Shown here: one piece after another, positions 34,501-45,265 of the stretch
Layout: every line of letters starts with the position of its first letter
How positions within the stretch are numbered: position 1 is the stretch's first letter
Origin: Mesorhabditis belari
Lineage: Eukaryota; Nematoda; Chromadorea; Rhabditida; Rhabditidae
Direction of reading: 5' to 3'
NCBI GenBank assembly: GCA_958450365.1
Contig: CAUEEP010000890.1
Coordinates: 514,501-578,500 of the forward strand
DNA length: 64,000 nt
Made by a program: the position numbers and the translations under genes
Notes under the pieces: model-generated
The model's input: the letters and a program-made list of their open reading frames with translations, nothing else
What the model was told of the DNA's origin: nothing
Database searches by the model: none

Positions 34501-37500
34501 TTAGCTTACAATAAGCCTTACTATTAACTTACAGTAAGCCATACTATTATCCTACAGTAAGCCTTCCTATTATCCTACAGTAAGCCTTGCTACAATCCTC
34601 TAGCTGTATCTAGCCAAGACTAGTTCTTTTACCTATAAGCCATCAAATCTTTAGCTTTAACTTGGATTACTTTGTATAGTACTAGTCTTAAGCTTTCAAA
34701 TACACCTGCTATAGTAAGCCTACAGTAAGCCTGAGCACTGTAGTCTTACTAATACTAGAACTTTACAGTAACCTTAACCCACGTACTTTCAGCTGCTCCC
34801 TCCGCGCCCTCTGCACCATCATGCTATTGAGTGTCGCGTGCGGGCAAATCTTCTATGCGCCAAGAGTGGTGAGTCAACTACAGCTACAACTCTTCATTTT
34901 CCATTTTCAGCTGGCCCCTGCTTCAACTTACACCTACTATCGACCATTCCCATCAGTCTTGGCTCCAGCGGCTCCCGTTGCTGCTGCTCCAGCGGTGCCT
35001 GTTGGACCCCCAGTTCCAGCTTATGCCGCCCCAATTGCTCCAGTTGTTGCAGCCGCACCAGCCGTCCCTGCTTATGCACCGGCTTACTATGGAAAGGTGG
35101 GTTTTTCAACTGGCTAAAGGCTAAGCCTGTATTAGAAGCTGGCAATGGGGGCAAAGCTAGAACCTCTGAGCTCATGCCCTATCGTACCCTAGCTATTACA
35201 AGCTACCGTACTCTACCGTACTCTAGAAAACCTAATACACGTATTCTTATAGATTTGTACAGCCTTTAACTTATTAAAAAGAGGCTAGGGTAAGATCGAA
35301 ACTCCGAGATCACTCAAATTTTCAGAAATAAACGAATCACTGGACAGGCAGAAGTCTTTCAACTCCTCCAATTGCTCAATGATTTCTGTACATGTGCGGT
35401 GTCTTTTGAATAAATTAATTACCCACCGTGAAATGACCAAATTCGAGTCCTTTTCCTCTTCGATTAACTCCTTCGGCAGCTCATCTGTCTCATACATTGT
35501 TGCCACGATTTTCCGATAGCTGAACTTTTGCCTCTCCAATAACGCCTCGATTTGGCAAGTGTATGTGTTGTGAACGTGCTGAAAATTTGTTAAAAGATAG
35601 AAATGACTTTTTATAAAGTTTTTAAGCTAACAAGGCTCGATCTTCACTTGCTCAAATTGATTTAATCTAATTGAAAATTTGGTAACGCTAAATAGTAACG
35701 CTAAATAGTAAAGCTAAATAGTAAAGCTAAATAGCTAGTATGACAGATAGCTACAGTAGATCAGACAGTTACAGTAAGCAGATTGCTACAGAAATATAGC
35801 TCTATGGTAGACAGATAGCTACAGTAGCTACAGTAGCTACAGATAGCAAGATTTACTATGTAGTAGACTGTTCAAAGTTTCCTACAATTGATGATCTAGG
35901 CTAACTTTACTTGTTGTACTGTAACTCACCCGCATTTTCTCATTCAAACGACTCAATTCGTGTGGATGTGCATCTCCAGTCGTTGATTCCATCAATGTCT
36001 CACACTCCCGCCTCAACGAGTCCAATTCCCAGTCACGAGCACGAACGATGGAGCTCATCTGAAAGCAGAAATGAAATCTCATCCAAACATATTCGGCTCT
36101 TGCGTCGTTTCCAGGTATTTTGAACGGGTCGTCAAGCTTTGAAGGCCTATAACTTTGTCCAGAGATAATATTTTTCTTAACTTTTTATATCATTGTACAG
36201 AGAACATTTCAGGCTTTCAAATCATACCAAATAGAGCTTGATTGAATAATCCAATCCAAGAAAATCAGAGCCAACTCTGAGAAAATGAGGCTTTTCAAAC
36301 TCGGGTGTCGGCTTGCCTTGTTTGCATGGTAATGAAAAAGCTAGCCAAGCTCTATTTGATATCATTTGAAAGCCTCAGATGTCCTCTGTACAATGATATA
36401 AAAAGTTAAGAAAAAGATTATCTCTGGAAAAAGTCATAGGCCTTCAAAGTTAACCCGTTCAAAATACCCGAAAATTACGTAAAAGCCACATATTCTTTCT
36501 AGTGAACTCAATTCTTGAATTGTGCAATGATTTGATGCAATGATTACATCACAAGAATGATGATTACATCACAGAATGGTGCAATGATTACATCACAAGA
36601 TTCATAATAGCTTTAGCCTCACCTTATCAACCATTTGCACTTCTTTTTCCATCAAAAGTGTCAATCTCTCGGCGCTCGAGTTCTCCATGATGAAGAGAAA
36701 ATAATCGCCGAATTGAGAAGCCGTTGAAGTACATGGTTTCTCGTTTTGCTGAATGAAATTTTCCCCCAATTTCCCTTATTAAATACTTCTTCGAATACGC
36801 GACTCCATTGCAGATCAAGATCTTCAATTCTTGAGTTGAGAATTAATTGATCATCTCTCGCATCTTCCAATCTCTGTCTTTCTTTTTCGATGAACTCCTC
36901 GAACTTTTTCTTTAGCTCTAAACTTGTCTTGTTTCGGAAAAGCTGAGTAATTTCTACTGAACTTGGAAAAATTCCAACCCGAACCTAATTCCACCTTCGT
37001 TTCGGCCGTCTTTTGACCGATTGCTCTGAAATGTTGTTTAGAAATAGAAATTAGCATACTCTGCTTATAGACAAAATTTCAGAGCAATCGGTCAAGAGAC
37101 GGCTGCGAAAACGAAGGTGGAATTAGGTTCGGGTTGGAATTTTCCTGTCTAATGTCTACGATAGGGCTACTGTAGTTCTAAGTTGTTACCGGGTCTCAAC
37201 GGATCAGGGATCTTCTGTGTCGTGACAATGTGAGCAATGAATTCGTCTGCATCGCTCGAATCGGGTAATGGCAGTGGGATTGTGGCTTTGACCTGAAATG
37301 CTTAAATAAAAACGTTTAATGTACGTTTTCATACACAAAACGCAACTTCTGATGCATTCGGTGTACTTTGTGCTCATGAAAACGCACTCTTTCAGCGCAC
37401 CAAAATGCTCGTCGTTTTTAGAACACCGGTTGTTGTTGAGTGTGCTAGAAAGAGAGTGTTTAGAGCACAGAGTACGATCAACATGTACTTGGCTGGGCTA

Positions 37501-37985
37501 CAAAAAAATATTGCTAGCGATGCTAACAAAGTGTCCAGTTTTAACGGCTTAATACCCTAGCATATTGTAATGAGACAGAATGCTAGGCTTTAAGAAGCTA
37601 AAGATTATACTTTAAGAAGTTAAAGACTATACTTTAAGAAGCTAAAGACTATACTTTCAAAGTTCTAGCTCTAGTTAAATAGTTCTAAGCACTAGTTGAA
37701 TATCTGTTCATTTTATGGAAAAGATTCACACAAATGGGGCAGCTATGAAAGCTACGAAGCCCCGCCCCTTTTTTTGCGTAGATTTTTCGTAGCTGCCCCT
37801 TTTGTTTGATTTATAAACTAGAAGATATTCAGCTGAAAGTTTACTAAAGACTTTAGCCTAAAGTTATGATTTATTAGTTAAAGCTTTACCTTTTTCCCCA
37901 ATCCCCGATATTGCAGTTGTGCCTCAAAAGTGACGATGTCCAACGGGAGATAATCGTCGCAAAGTGTCGGCTCCTCGAAATCCAT
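28551..37985 (-). CDS. ferry3: FERRY endosomal RAB5 effector complex subunit 3 homologue (C12orf4 family)
   Basis: Sixteen exons (37985-37890, 37292-37190, 36917-36787, 36748-36623, 36058-35930, 35578-35427, 33158-33091, 33020-32949, 32646-32533, 32453-32374, 31545-31477, 31351-31259, 31215-31160, 30170-30068, 30013-29942, 28721-28551) give about 544 residues, near the human 552. In mammals this protein is part of FERRY, which links RAB5 early endosomes to mRNA transport. Conserved blocks are [110 protein letters not shown] and the C-terminal [20 protein letters not shown]. Introns are unusually large for this locus and hold four inverted-repeat or MITE insertions plus a nested plus-strand gene (34208-35117). 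Exon 6 must splice at 35427; reading on gives a false end at 35285. Confidence 0.93.
28757..29442. mobile_element. Fold-back element with pol III-like (tRNA) boxes, in the last FERRY3 intron
   Basis: The outer arms of about 150 bp (GGAAGGACAAGTGGCTGAGT, ATGCTATGCGACCTATACCA, AAAACGGAATATATA inverted on the right) bracket inner inverted segments containing CGTGGTCGAGTGGTACAG (A-box-like) and GAGTTCGATCCCCA (B-box-like), as in type II tRNA genes. The box unit occurs three times in both orientations (about 28944-29010, 29088-29125 and the inverse at 29175-29240). There is no coding potential. Confidence 0.8.
30431..30987. mobile_element. Mariner-type MITE (TTGGGTTGGTGGAAAAGTCC termini) with a tRNA-like insert
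   Basis: Flanked by TA on both sides. The terminal inverted repeats of about 145 bp run from TTGGGTTGGTGGAAAAGTCC through GAATTCAAGACGGATCG to GATATCTCTTTTCTAAAA and are inverted at 30850-30987. The middle carries a minus-strand B-box/T-arm-like string (GGTTCGACTTCCACC, near 30750-30775). It sits in a FERRY3 intron. A shorter deletion derivative is at 49232-49401. Confidence 0.88.
30989..31082. repeat. TATTTACATCTATTTAGATC simple repeat
   Basis: An ATCTATTTACATCT array directly abuts the right end of the MITE, with a matching short block (TTTAGATCTATTTACATC) at 30388-30430 on its left. The MITE probably inserted into this pre-existing array. Confidence 0.85.
31631..32318. mobile_element. Long fold-back element (arms about 330 bp) in a FERRY3 intron
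   Basis: The two halves are near-perfect inverse copies. The left starts TGTCGTAGCCGTTTACGAAA and runs through GGATGCCCG-type sequence, CACATAAAAAGTGTTCATAA and AATGAGCTATTA to AGAAAGAGGGCGAGGAACGA. The right mirrors it back to ACGACAT. The spacer near 31955-31990 is short. It could fold into one very long RNA hairpin within the FERRY3 pre-mRNA. No ORF. Confidence 0.9.
32655..32855. repeat. 12-bp minisatellite TAAAGGTTACTC (about 16 copies)
   Basis: Very regular head-to-tail array that starts right after a FERRY3 acceptor region and lies within that intron. Confidence 0.95.
33458..33605. repeat. 24-bp minisatellite GCTTCTTGCAAACTCGGTAA (about 6 copies)
   Basis: The unit continues with GTGT or GCGT. 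Because the unit is 24 bp, all frames stay open across it, which explains the repetitive 70-95 residue ORFs on both strands. It is intronic to FERRY3, not coding. Confidence 0.9.
34153..34159 (+). promoter_or_regulatory. TATA box of the nested gene
   Basis: TATAAAA lies 49-55 nt upstream of the ATG at 34208, followed by a short 5' leader (GAGTCAGAGGCAACCAAGAC). A clear TATA box suggests an inducible or highly expressed gene with its own promoter inside the FERRY3 intron. Confidence 0.6.
34208..35117 (+). CDS. Secreted Ala/Pro/Val-rich small protein nested in a FERRY3 intron
   Basis: Three exons (34208-34224, 34793-34868, 34911-35117) encode 99 residues. The first two give [20 protein letters not shown] followed by ACGQ, a signal peptide ending at a Gln. 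The mature part is built from repeats such as [19 protein letters not shown] and [10 protein letters not shown], as in cuticle, eggshell or other structural extracellular proteins. A donor-like GTGGGT after YYGK at 35094 leaves open an alternative 3' exon; without it the protein ends VGFSTG. The gene has its own TATA box and lies entirely between FERRY3 exons 6 and 7 on the opposite strand. No specific family can be named. Confidence 0.7.
34258..34580. repeat. CCTACAGTAAG / CCTAGAGTAAG repeat
   Basis: Irregular array of an 11-bp unit in the first intron of the nested gene; later units vary (CCTTACTATTAACTTACAG). Confidence 0.85.
35700..35870. repeat. AGCTAAATAGTAA and AGCTACAGTAG short repeats
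   Basis: Low-order tandem repeats within a FERRY3 intron; no gene. Confidence 0.7.
36114..36468. mobile_element. Fold-back element (arms about 130 bp) in a FERRY3 intron
   Basis: The left arm starts GGTATTTTGAACGGGT, then CTTTGAAGGCCTATAACTTT and TATATCATTGTACAGAG; the inverse runs from 36345 to 36468. The spacer (GAAAATGAGGCTTTTCAAAC) is unique. No ORF. Confidence 0.88.
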
Positions 37986-38719
37986 TCTTCGATCTTTATG
38001 TTCTCGAGGATTTCGGAAGATTTATCTCAAAAAACCATCAAAAGCGTTCCTTTTCTTGTTTTTGTTGGAAATTTCCTTTGTGACCTCGAGGTTTCTCGAT
38101 TACGCGACAATCCGCCCCGAAACGAGGCCACCCAAAAAACGAGAGATTTCGCCGCGTCAGCAAATACACGAAAATGTGTGAGGAAATATCGAAAACTTGC
38201 ATCACTGGTTCAGTTTGCCGAAAAATATTTGAATTTTTTAAAAAAACTAAACTTTTGGATGAATTTTTGATTCGAAATCTTCGAATTTGCGCAGAGATGC
38301 GCAGGCGAACGAATATGTGTCAGACAGCATCAGGTGGCAATGTCGTCAACGTTAATAATTTTATTCACGAAACCCGCCCGTTTCTTAAACTTATTACTTA
38401 TTATCTTACTTATACTACTTACTACTTATATCTTACTTATTATCTTACTTATACTACTTACTACTTATTCTCTACTTTATTTTGACTACTTAAAGCTTTT
38501 CTGGAGTCATTGTCAATTCAATTTATTCATTGTCAATTCTAGTTTGAAACTTTCCCATTTTTAAAATTAGTCACGAATGTTTTTCCCGTTGACTGACTCT
38601 CGTATCACCTTTTCTTTGCTTGTTTGCCACCGTTTCGATCCTTTCATTCCCACAAATAGACAGTCTTCCGATATTTTTCTTATTTAATTACCATTTTTTG
38701 TTCTAATTTCTTTTTTCAG
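37986..38719. promoter_or_regulatory. Divergent promoter region, FERRY3 and C19orf12-like gene
   Basis: The first exons of FERRY3 (minus, 37985) and the C19orf12-like gene (plus, 38720) point away from each other across about 735 bp. It contains a TTACTTATTATCTTACTTAT repeat at 38388-38475. The plus ORF 37911-38270 is an antisense and upstream shadow. Confidence 0.5.
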
Positions 38720-39910
38720 ATGACCACTCAACACGACTACCTCAATTTCGTCCTTGAAACGCTACAAGGACACGGGGTAGGCTATCTTTTGATTTGTTTT
38801 CAGAGTTAGTAGGCATAGATAGTACCATTAGGACAGTGTCCAGCTAGAGATTCTAAATTTAAGATTTTACGAACCAAAACTAGTGAAACTATGGAGAAAA
38901 GCAACTGGAGCAGATTTTCAATAGACGAACAAATATAATGATTAGCTTAGTCTTCTTATCAATGAATGCATGCAAAAGATTTCAAACGTTTATGATTTTA
39001 TGCACTGTTTAGCGTCAATTCAATTCAATTCAATGCAATACTTTTATTTCCAGGGTCTCTCGACTACGGTGCGTGGAGTGGCTCGACAAACGGCTTCGGC
39101 GGCGGCAGGAACAGCAGCCGGTGGATTATTAGCCGGACCGGCGGGAGCTCTCATTGGAGGAATCATCGGCGGCCTATATGGATATTTGACAACAGAAGAA
39201 TATGCGGTGAATTTTATTTTTGGAATTAGTTTTTATTCAGCAAGTAAAGGTATTGTTTTAACAAAAAAAAGAGCAAAAAGAAAAAAAGCTAATTTTCTAA
39301 GCCAGAAAACTTTTTATAGGGTTTTTATATCTTCGAACGGTTTTAGTGTTCCTTTAAAATCCAATCTTTTTTTACAATCAAGTTTCAGAGTTTGTTCACG
39401 TTCTACCAAAGTTTGGCCGCCGAGGATCGAAAAAAAGTGACTGAAAAGGTTAGTAATTTAAGGATTTTATTTCTAAAAATTATTATTTAGATTCAAGGAG
39501 CGGTAGGAGGGACATCGATCAATGATTTTACGAGTTGGGTCACAAGAAGTGGAAATCGAGAACTTTTGGTGACGCTTCTTATGGAGGTGGGCTTATTTTT
39601 ATGATGTAAATAGGGCTTTTGTTGTTTTAATAGTGTCAATAATATGAAACGTTGTAGTATTCAAGGTTAAATTTTACGGAAAAGTTTAGAGTTGCTGGTT
39701 TAATTACCCAAGTAACAAATAAACTAAATGTTCATTTAGTTGATGCGACAAGGAATCACATCGTGGTCTTCATCAGACGAGCAATCCTATGCGTCAACTT
39801 CATCGACAAGACATCGAGGACAAGCGAGATCGACCCGGAATGCCAGTTCTCCCGAGCCAAGCGCCCCACCATACGGATTCGCCGACCCACCGCCACCATA
39901 TAAGCCTTAA
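38720..39910 (+). CDS. C19orf12-family membrane-associated protein with a PPxY tail
   Basis: Five exons (38720-38776, 39054-39206, 39389-39448, 39491-39586, 39740-39910), 178 residues. The ATG directly follows TTTTTTCAG, so SL trans-splicing is likely. The glycine-zipper hydrophobic stretch AGTAAGGLLAGPAGALIGGI then IGGLYGYLT matches the conserved membrane hairpin of human C19orf12, a mitochondrial/ER protein mutated in MPAN neurodegeneration. AEDRKKVTEKIQGAVGGTSI and LLVTLLMELMRQ then correspond to its C-terminal half. Unlike the human protein, a Ser/Arg-rich extension follows, ending PSAPPYGFADPPPPYKP with a PPPPY motif able to bind WW domains. Polyadenylation signal at 40125-40130. Confidence 0.82.
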
Positions 39911-40124
39911 TTTTTGTAAGCTTTTATTTTGGGGACTAGTTTTAGATAATTTCTAGCTAAATGAAGAAGTTTCATAATTTAATTTTCTAATAATAGCATT
40001 TAAGACTAGACCCCTGTGTTATTGAATTTTGCTCATAACCGAGCCTCGTTTGGTCTCATTTACTTTATCGTGTCTTTTATAAAGTTTAAGTATGTTTTGA
40101 ATATGTGTATTTTTTTTAGATTTT

Positions 40125-40130
40125 AATAAA
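40125..40130 (+). promoter_or_regulatory. AATAAA polyadenylation signal
   Basis: Canonical hexamer about 215 nt after the C19orf12-like stop. Confidence 0.7.
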
Positions 40131-40982
40131 TTGTTGTCGAAAACTGTATCGTTCTTGCGAAATGTTGCAACAACAGCTACCTCTAAGCAAAATTGCACTC
40201 TTGTGGCAGGCTTGTAAGTGAGAGATTGACTGTCTCACTATTCAATTTGCCATTTACCATCCTACTCGCAACATCTGTTTCTGCGTTTACGAGGAGCTAA
40301 TTTTCGAGTCATCCATCTCTTTTTGTTGGATTGGTTGAAAGCAAAAAAGCGATAGTTTATAGAGTTCTTTCCTCTCGGCTCCCCTTTCCCCCATCCACAA
40401 ACGACTCTTTGTTTCTACCCGCATGGCCTCCTCTTCGGTGTGGATTCCTCTCCCGACTTCTCGCTGCTTCAACATCTACGATTTTTTGAGGTTCAAAATT
40501 TCAACAGAATTTTCTAACAAATCATTTGTTATTTTAACAGCAATACTAAAGTTTTCTGATGGATTTACCAATGATATGGAAGGTAAGGTTCTATAGGGTT
40601 TGAAACAAAGAAAGTCGTTGAATGTTTTGTTTTTCATTTCGAGCTGCACGGTAGCACGATAATAATGGCTTGGAAAGAACCATCAAATCAAATAAGCAAA
40701 GCATACGCAAAGTGTTTTGGAAAAACAGTTTTTTGGCTTGTTTAGGCTTGAATATACACGAGAATTCAACAAAGCCAGGCCTCAAAAGGTCAACTTCGAT
40801 TGTGTTTGATATAAAATTAAAATTTTATTGCAAAAACAAGTATAAAAGGTAGATTCTTTGACCAACCTTTGACATCCAATAACATTTCATTTTATGTTAG
40901 GTTTATTTTTCTAGCCCAACAATTAGAAATCCTTTCCATTTCGATTAAGATCGTCTTTTCACTAAGCGTTCTCTGATTACAG
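40131..40982. other. Upstream region of the xylosyltransferase gene with a possible 5' coding exon
   Basis: A small exon-like segment at 40559-40582 (MDLPMIWK followed by GTAAGG) would splice in phase 0 to the acceptor before 40983 and extend the xylosyltransferase N-terminus by 9 residues. Nothing else coding is convincing. Confidence 0.45.
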
Positions 40983-40985
40983 GGC

Positions 40986-43900
40986 ATGCTAGGCACACCG
41001 GTTCTCCTCCGGTGGGCAATGAAAACACGAGGACCGATGGGAAAAACTCTTCGAATCGTTCTCGGCTCTCTTGTCTTCTTCTTTATAAATTGTAAGTTTT
41101 CTTGTTATTTTTCTCATTTATTCAATTTCTAGTATCGATAATTTATTACTATGTGCAAATCGAGAAACCAAGCGATCAATCGGTGATACAAGAGAGAGCG
41201 AATGAGGTTTGTTTAGGATATTTTGATACTAGTTCACTCAATATTTTAGAAACTGCATGAGCAACTACAATGTGTGCTTGATGGAAGCAATGAACTAGCA
41301 AAAAGCGCTCTGAATAGGGTAAACTTTCTCAAGAATGCCATTCAAAATTTGAATTTTGGGTAAAAACTGAGCAATGTCGTGCAAAGATCGAACAGGCGGC
41401 GTGTCGACTTCAGAATGGTTCATTTCATGAAACGATGCCGCTGAGTGGATGTCATAATTATGGTACGGGATTGCGTCTATTTTTGTGATTTATTCACTTT
41501 AGATACATCCCTAGCTGGTGTGAGCATGGGATGTTTCTATGATCAAAGCTCGAATCGACAGCTAAAGGTACGATTTTAGAATGGATTTTGTTGAAATTTA
41601 GTCATTTTTCAGGGTCATCAATATGATTTTGCTGACAACACCAGGGACAAATGCGAAAGTCACTGCTATCGAGCTGGTTTTTTGTATTACGGTAACTGTT
41701 ATTTAGCTTTATATGAAATTTATACTTTTTTAGGAGTCGAATACGGGAAAGAGTGCTTTTGTGGAGATGATTTTGATGCTCAATATATTATTGAACGGTC
41801 TAAGTTTGTGGAAAAATAGTTGGCCTGACTATTAATTAGCTTTTAGATGTAAAGAATACAATTGCACTGGAGATGATTCACAAAAATGTGGCGGGTTTGA
41901 CGCTATTGATATCTACAGAACGGGTTTAATTAGTGAGTTTTACTGCGTTTTTCTTATGCAAAATAATTTTTAGTCAAAGCAGCTCAACTAACGAGGCGAC
42001 CCTTGTACTTGGAGGTTGAACGACTAAAAGAAAAACCGACAAAAGCACGTATTTTATTTGTCTTGCAATTGAATGGACGAAATATTCGACAGGTTTGAGG
42101 TTTACTCGTTTCTAGATACCATCTTGCTTTAGGTTCAACGTTTATTGAAATCAATCTACTCGCCAAATCACTTTTATTACATTCACGTTGATAAACGACA
42201 AATCTACATGTTGAGTAGTAAGTTTTTAAAAAGATATCTGGATAAAGATTCAAAAATTTATTGTCCTTTCGTCCACCAATTACTTTTTTAGAAATGCGAG
42301 ATCTTGCTGCTCGTCTAGCAAATCTCTACGTGGAACCTGAAGGTCGGAGTACAATTTGGGGTGGAGCTTCACTACTTGACATGATCACTGATGCAATTCG
42401 TACGACCATAAACATTCCAAGTAAGTTACTTCAATAAATCCAACTATTGTCTTTCTCAGACTTTTCTTCTTGGGATTACCTCGTCAACTTGTCCGAGTCG
42501 GATTTCCCGGTGATGTCGCTAGCCGAATTGGAAACACAGCTCACATTGTTTGGCACAGATTAGTATTTTGAACATTGATTTAGGAACAATGGACGTTCAT
42601 TTTTGGCAAGTCATGGCTACAATACGGCTCGCTTCATTCAAAAGCAAGGATTCGATTATGTCTTTGTTGAATGCGAAGAAAGAATGTGGAGAGTTGGCAA
42701 GAGGTTGTTCAAAGCTTCATCAATTCCTAAAAGCTCATTTTAGAAACGAATTCCCGCGTGGCTTGCGAATTGACGGTGGATCGGATTGGGTCATTTTACA
42801 CAAGGATTTCGCCAAGTAGCTACATTTGATGTTTAACATTTTGCATAAGGAAAAATTTTCAGATATTCCATTTCGAACGAGGAGTTGCCACAAAAGTTGC
42901 GAACACTCTTCTCAAGCATCATCCTTCCCGTTGAAAGTTTTTATCACACGGTTAATTTTCTGCAGCTGATGCTAATATTTTAGTTTAGTTAGCTGCAAAT
43001 TCAATGTATTGCGATCATGTGGTGACAGGGAATTTGCGATTAACGAATTGGAATCGAAAACAAGGATGTCGATGTGCGTCTTTGAAAAAGGTTTGGCTAA
43101 GAGTTTGGCTTTGTAAATGTGAATTTGTCAGGTTGTCGATTGGTGCGGATGTTCACCGCTAGTGTTCACAAAAGATACAATTCATAAGTTTGAACTTGAG
43201 GTTTGCTCATGGTACTTAAATTTCCAATACCCATTTGTTAGAAAGCCAAAGAGAAAGTCTACTATTTGGCTAGGAAATTTGAAAACTTGATTGACGTGGA
43301 TGCGATTGCTGCAGCTGAAGCACAAGCGATGAGGTGAGTTACGAGATTTTAAACTACCTATAAAAGTAGATATGAGTGGTTGTAAGTTGTTACTATTTTC
43401 AGAGATCGCTCTCATTTGCTTAACACCAATTCGAAAGCCTTCAACACATCGCATGTCAACCTTTACGAGGCTGGCTTTGATGGATATTGTAAGTCTTTTT
43501 TTGGACCAATTCGAAAAACGTGTTTAGCTGAATCTTACACTTTATTGACGCAACGTCTTTTTTCGATGGCAAAATTGGGCTCATTATCCTTCGGTTCACT
43601 GCGTTCCATTCATGTTTATCGAGAACATTTCGAAGCAAACTGGCAACTCGTTTTCACTGTTTTGGTAAACATTTTCATTATTTTCTTTTGAATAAATTTT
43701 CAGACGACTCATGGGCAAACGATTGAACTTCTTGCTCAGCGGATACATGATACGCTGATTGAAGAACAACCAATTGTTAATGGGTGAGGTTTTTTGATCG
43801 AAATAAAGACAAATTTCTTTAGGTACATTTTGAGAAGCATACGAATAGGAGTTTCAATCGATCACAAAGAAGAGATTTTCCGAGGTTATACCGGATATGT

Positions 43901-44551
43901 TGATCAGGTATTAGAAAAACCATTTCCCTGGCCATTCTTAAGCTTTTAGACTGGATCTCCAACAATTCTTCTCCAATGGGAACGAATGAGTGACTTGCCG
44001 ACAAGTATTCCCGAGAATAAGACTTCGCCTGCAATTCAGATCATATGGAAAGATCAAACTGGTAAGTGTCTAATCGTTTTTATTAGGTGATCAATGTTTA
44101 GGGCATCTTGTGGCCACCCAAAAACTGCCACCGTACGATTCGATTTTTGGACAACAATTTGCTGAACTTGTGTTGCCTTCACTCAAGAACTTGAGGTCAC
44201 AACAAACTGGAATGTATGCTATAACGTATAGACATTATTAAATTTGTATCCAGTTGGACTGCTACAATTACTGATGGTAGTCGAGCGATTGGGCGAGTTC
44301 GATTCCCACTTTTCGACTCGAGTGTTAAGGTATGTTACAGAAAAATGGTTCTGGTCGGACCCAGGTTTCGCCATTTGCAAGTTTTTCACCTTTAGGAAGA
44401 CTTTTTCCAAATGGTGGCCAAGTTCTATCGCCTCGTTGCCTCATGCTCATCTCCTGTGGAGTGCAGTGGTTCACTATGGAGTACCTATTATCCGGATCCA
44501 AAATCCGACATTCTTGTCGGTTACGATGAACGACTCGGGTACCTAGTGTAA
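40986..44551 (+). CDS. sqv-6: Peptide O-xylosyltransferase with WSC domain (SQV-6 type)
   Basis: About 25 exons give roughly 826 residues. The enzyme adds xylose to Ser of proteoglycan cores, the first step of glycosaminoglycan linker synthesis in the Golgi. A type II anchor ([14 protein letters not shown]) is followed by a Cys-containing stem, then a WSC domain (about 113-210: [40 protein letters not shown]). The GT14 catalytic core runs from about 235: [108 protein letters not shown]. The XylT C-terminal domain starts near [10 protein letters not shown] and includes [10 protein letters not shown]. The intron at 42548-42583 must be 36 nt with donor TT|GTTTGG; a later donor would leave a stop. 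A 39-nt in-frame intron at about 43490-43528 is optional. A further 5' exon at 40559 is possible. Confidence 0.92.
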
Positions 44552-45265
44552 AAAATTTTTGATGATTTTAGAAATTCTCCTTGTTTCTGTGTTATAATTG
44601 TTGTTCTTTTTATGTGTGCTTGTCTTTCCATGACTTTTCCCCGCTTGCTCTGTTATCTTTGGTGTTTTTTTGCAGGTGCTTTGTGTTTCTATTGTTTGCA
44701 GGTATATTTCTTTGGTGTGCATAATATTCCGATTCAGATTTGAAACCGACGAGTTGCCCATGTTAATACGTATAATAAATTGCCCATGTTGTCAAATTTT
44801 ATATTTTTTGAAGTTCTACTCTTTCTCCTTCTTTTCAAACAAACTTTGAGCTGTGATCACTGTGATATCGTGTTTTTAGTTTTATTCTTTGATCAGGTCG
44901 TGTCTTTCCTGTGTTTCCGTTCCGCACTTGCCTTATATTCTTTTGCCCATCGTTTCTTTTTGTTTTGGGGACCTCTCTGAGCATCAATAAAAAGTTTTAC
45001 GAACGCTTGTTAGAGAAAAAAAAGCGGCATTTCACCAAATTAATCATTTTGTTGCCATTTTCCACCTCTGGAAAGAGTTAAAAACTAAAACGCGTATTTG
45101 ATGCCGTGTCCCCCTCATTGGCTCAAGTTATCTGTCTAGCAAAGCGGTTAATTTTTCACAATCATTTGCCATTTCCAAAAACGTTTTGACAGAGGTCCCC
45201 TCCCCAGCTCTCCGCTTCTTATGTTTCGTTTTGTCTCGTACCATTTTTTAACGATTTCTCTTTAG
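44552..45265. other. 3'UTR and intergenic region between xylosyltransferase and ADO
   Basis: AATAAA hexamers at 44774-44779 and 44986-44991 can end the xylosyltransferase transcript. No other gene is visible; the ADO acceptor (TTCTCTTTAG) ends at 45265. Confidence 0.6.

Noticed and set aside
35285..35426. Read-through continuation of FERRY3 exon 6 to a stop at 35285
   Set aside because: The donor at 35427 (CG|GTGGGT) joins in phase to 33158 and restores the conserved sequence leading to [16 protein letters not shown]; the extension matches nothing in the family.
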